NCBI GenBank assembly: GCA_934193515.1
Contig: CAKPVJ010000032.1
Coordinates: forward strand, 1 to 25,352
Length of the DNA: 25,352 bases
Source of the DNA: an uncultured Megasphaera sp.
GTDB lineage: Bacteria; Bacillota; Negativicutes; Veillonellales; Megasphaeraceae
Direction: 5' to 3'
This document shows positions 24,141-25,352 of this stretch, piece by piece. Each line of letters begins with the position of its first letter. Within the stretch, counting starts at the first letter, position 1. Both the position numbers and the translations under genes were made by a program. A model generated the notes under the pieces. The model worked only from the letters and a program-made list of their open reading frames with translations, had not been told where the DNA came from and ran no database searches.

Positions 24141-24713
24141 ATGACAATGCAATTACGACACACTGTTCGCCAGGCTCAGCGCGGCAGTCAGGAAGCCGCA
24201 CAAGAATTACTTACGCAGTTTGAGCCGTTGATTAGCAGGCAAATCGCCAAATACCGCCATCATTATCAATCCGAGGCAGAAGCCCGCTCGACGGCGCACA
24301 GTGCGGCCATCGAATGCATTTACGGCTTTGACCTGTCCCGGCGCGCCAGCGTCCCGCAGCAGATGCAAGCCTGCATTCACAACGCGTTTGCCAGGGAAGC
24401 ATACCATCAGAAACGGTACGAAACGATGGTACAAAAGGACTTTGTCGAAGAAGACGGCTGTACAGACCTGCCATCAGACTACGAAGACAAAACAAGCGAC
24501 CGCCCCGATACATCCCTTATCCGCCGGGAAACCATGGGCGACTTGGACACCCTCATGCAAATCCTGCCGCCTAGAAACAGGGAATACGTTTATCTCAGAG
24601 TCCAAGAAAACTGGACATACCGCAAAATCGCCAGCAAATACGGCGTATCCGAAAGCCTGGTACGAAAAATCGTTAAACAAGCATTAGCAAAACTGCGGAA
24701 ACACCTATCCTAA
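24141..24713 (+). CDS. Sigma-70-family-like transcription factor
   Basis: 190 residues. The N-terminal part (about 7-95) resembles σ region 2, with AAQELLTQFEPLISRQIAKY. A variable acidic linker (about 103-130) leads to a clear region-4 helix-turn-helix (about 140-190: LPPRNREYVYLRV, then TYRKIASKYGVSESLVRKIVKQAL). There is no region 1 or 3, so it is an alternative or accessory σ, of the sort found in mobile elements, competence or toxin regulation. The start follows a weak AGGATG; a second ATG two codons later is possible. It stands alone, between the palindromic element and a CRISPR array. I cannot name its regulon. Confidence 0.75.
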   Translation: MTMQLRHTVRQAQRGSQEAAQELLTQFEPLISRQIAKYRHHYQSEAEARSTAHSAAIECIYGFDLSRRASVPQQMQACIHNAFAREAYHQKRYETMVQKDFVEEDGCTDLPSDYEDKTSDRPDTSLIRRETMGDLDTLMQILPPRNREYVYLRVQENWTYRKIASKYGVSESLVRKIVKQALAKLRKHLS

Positions 24714-24721
24714 CCAGTAAA

Positions 24722-24763
24722 AAGCAAGCCCCTTTGACGGACATGTTGAGGGGGCTTGTTTTT
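24722..24763 (+). terminator. Terminator after the sigma-like gene
   Basis: CAAGCCCC (24725-24732) pairs with GGGGCTTG (24751-24758), followed by T5. It isolates the sigma-like gene from the CRISPR leader. Confidence 0.9.
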
Positions 24764-24765
24764 CA

Positions 24766-24794
24766 TTGCATCCTATCGATGAATACGGTATAAT
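24766..24794 (+). promoter_or_regulatory. Putative promoter of the CRISPR leader
   Basis: TTGCAT (24766-24771), 17 bp, consensus TATAAT (24789-24794), right after the sigma gene terminator and about 160 bp before the first repeat. It points into the array. The leader 24795-24957 contains no gene and one small TCCGC/GCGGA stem (24824-24850). Confidence 0.55.
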
Positions 24795-24957
24795 AAACAT
24801 ATAGTTTTTCCCAAAAAAGTAAATCCGCGCCGTTATAGCGTATATGCGGACTGTGACGCTTTTTGAAAGTATTTCTTACAAAATAGACAATAAGAAGCCA
24901 TCCTGCGCCGCAAAATGAGGTATAAAGTGAGATGAGATGCGGAGTTACACAGACAGG

Positions 24958-25289
24958 GGAAAAGAAACCTAAACCCCGCAAGGGGACGGAAACAGACAAG
25001 AGGAAATGTATTCCTCTTGTTTCGACCTAGGAAAAGAAACCTAAACCCCGCAAGGGGACGGAAACTACTTCCTTTTATTTCATCCCTGTACAATAAAGGA
25101 AAGGAAAAGAAACCTAAACCCCGCAAGGGGACGGAAACTTTTTAATATTCATCATGATACCTCCTACATAGCTTTGCGGAAAAGAAACCTAAACCCCGCA
25201 AGGGGACGGAAACTGTTTGTTTTCACCATTGATTACTTCTGGTTTATCAAGATGAGAAAGAAACTTAAACCCCGCAAGTTAGTGTAAAA
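24958..25289 (+). CRISPR. CRISPR mini-array: four intact repeats, one degenerate repeat, four spacers
   Basis: Identical 36-bp repeats at 24958-24993, 25030-25065, 25103-25138 and 25178-25213. A fifth, decayed copy lies at 25254-25289, keeping the first 25 bp with a few changes and losing the last 11. Spacers are 36, 37, 39 and 40 bp. The repeat contains CCCC-GCAA-GGGG, a stem with a GNRA tetraloop, and ends ACGGAAAC, which would be an 8-nt crRNA handle. The handle, the decayed repeat at the right end and the promoter on the left agree on left-to-right transcription. The repeat layout recalls type III or I-A/I-B systems; no cas gene is in the window, so the type is not established. Confidence 0.95.
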
Positions 25290-25335
25290 TAATTGTGGGA
25301 AAACTTTATTAGGCTAAAAAGAGGAACATATAAAA

Positions 25336-25352
25336 AAAGAAGGAACTTCTTT
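25336..25352 (+). terminator. Possible terminator after the CRISPR array (cut by the window end)
   Basis: AAAGAAG-GAA-CTTCTTT forms a 7-bp hairpin ending in T3 at the last base, preceded by A7. It may end the array transcript; the T run cannot be assessed. Confidence 0.35.

Noticed and set aside
24763..25126. Two minus-strand open frames over the CRISPR leader and array
   Set aside because: Their repeated peptide (FRPLAGFRF) is just the 36-bp CRISPR repeat translated; there is no ribosome binding site.

Overview
The window looks like chromosome of an anaerobic, diderm Firmicute of the Negativicutes, most likely Veillonellaceae and close to Megasphaera. This rests on a Veillonella-type methylmalonyl-CoA decarboxylase α subunit (same 509-residue length and same C-terminal ending as I recall for Veillonella), the typical Firmicute hrcA-grpE-dnaK-dnaJ-prmA-rsmE-mtaB order with a CIRCE element, and GC-rich third codon positions next to AT-rich intergenic DNA. 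The genus is inferred; no rRNA gene is present to confirm it.

Layout. 1-870 is a non-coding stretch holding a truncated copy of a hairpin-rich repeat. 870-3540 is a biotin-dependent decarboxylase operon (mmdA-mmdD-mmdC) without the membrane β subunit. 3541-5890 is a metal-efflux pair, a free-standing HMA protein and a P1B-type ATPase lacking its own HMA domain, each preceded by a similar ArsR/SmtB-like operator. 5924-7009 is a single carbamoyltransferase-fold gene whose ornithine-binding motifs are altered. 7165-8193 is a D-2-hydroxyacid dehydrogenase that converges on a minus-strand group: a YigZ/IMPACT protein, a cysteine-rich XRE regulator and an M18 aminopeptidase. 11282-13999 holds a PLP aminotransferase and alanine racemase, each closed by a terminator.

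14097-22572 appears to be one nine-gene operon: hrcA, grpE, dnaK, dnaJ, prmA, rsmE, mtaB, a HIT protein and a 58-residue basic single-span membrane protein. It has one vegetative promoter with a CIRCE operator just downstream and one strong terminator at the end. It couples the DnaK chaperone system and its repressor to ribosome and tRNA modification enzymes.

22573-24140 is non-coding and dominated by a ~1.0-kb element with ~115-bp imperfect terminal inverted repeats. This element is the inverted counterpart of the repeat at 1-753, so the two copies bracket about 22 kb of housekeeping genes. Then come a sigma-70-like regulator (24141-24713), a terminator, a leader-like region with a promoter, and a small CRISPR array (24958-25289; four intact 36-bp repeats, one decayed terminal repeat, four spacers). 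No cas genes are visible. The least explained parts are the composite palindromic repeat, with base-paired sequence changes between copies, and the mini-array, in which spacer 3 reads as the antisense of a ribosome-binding site plus start codon.
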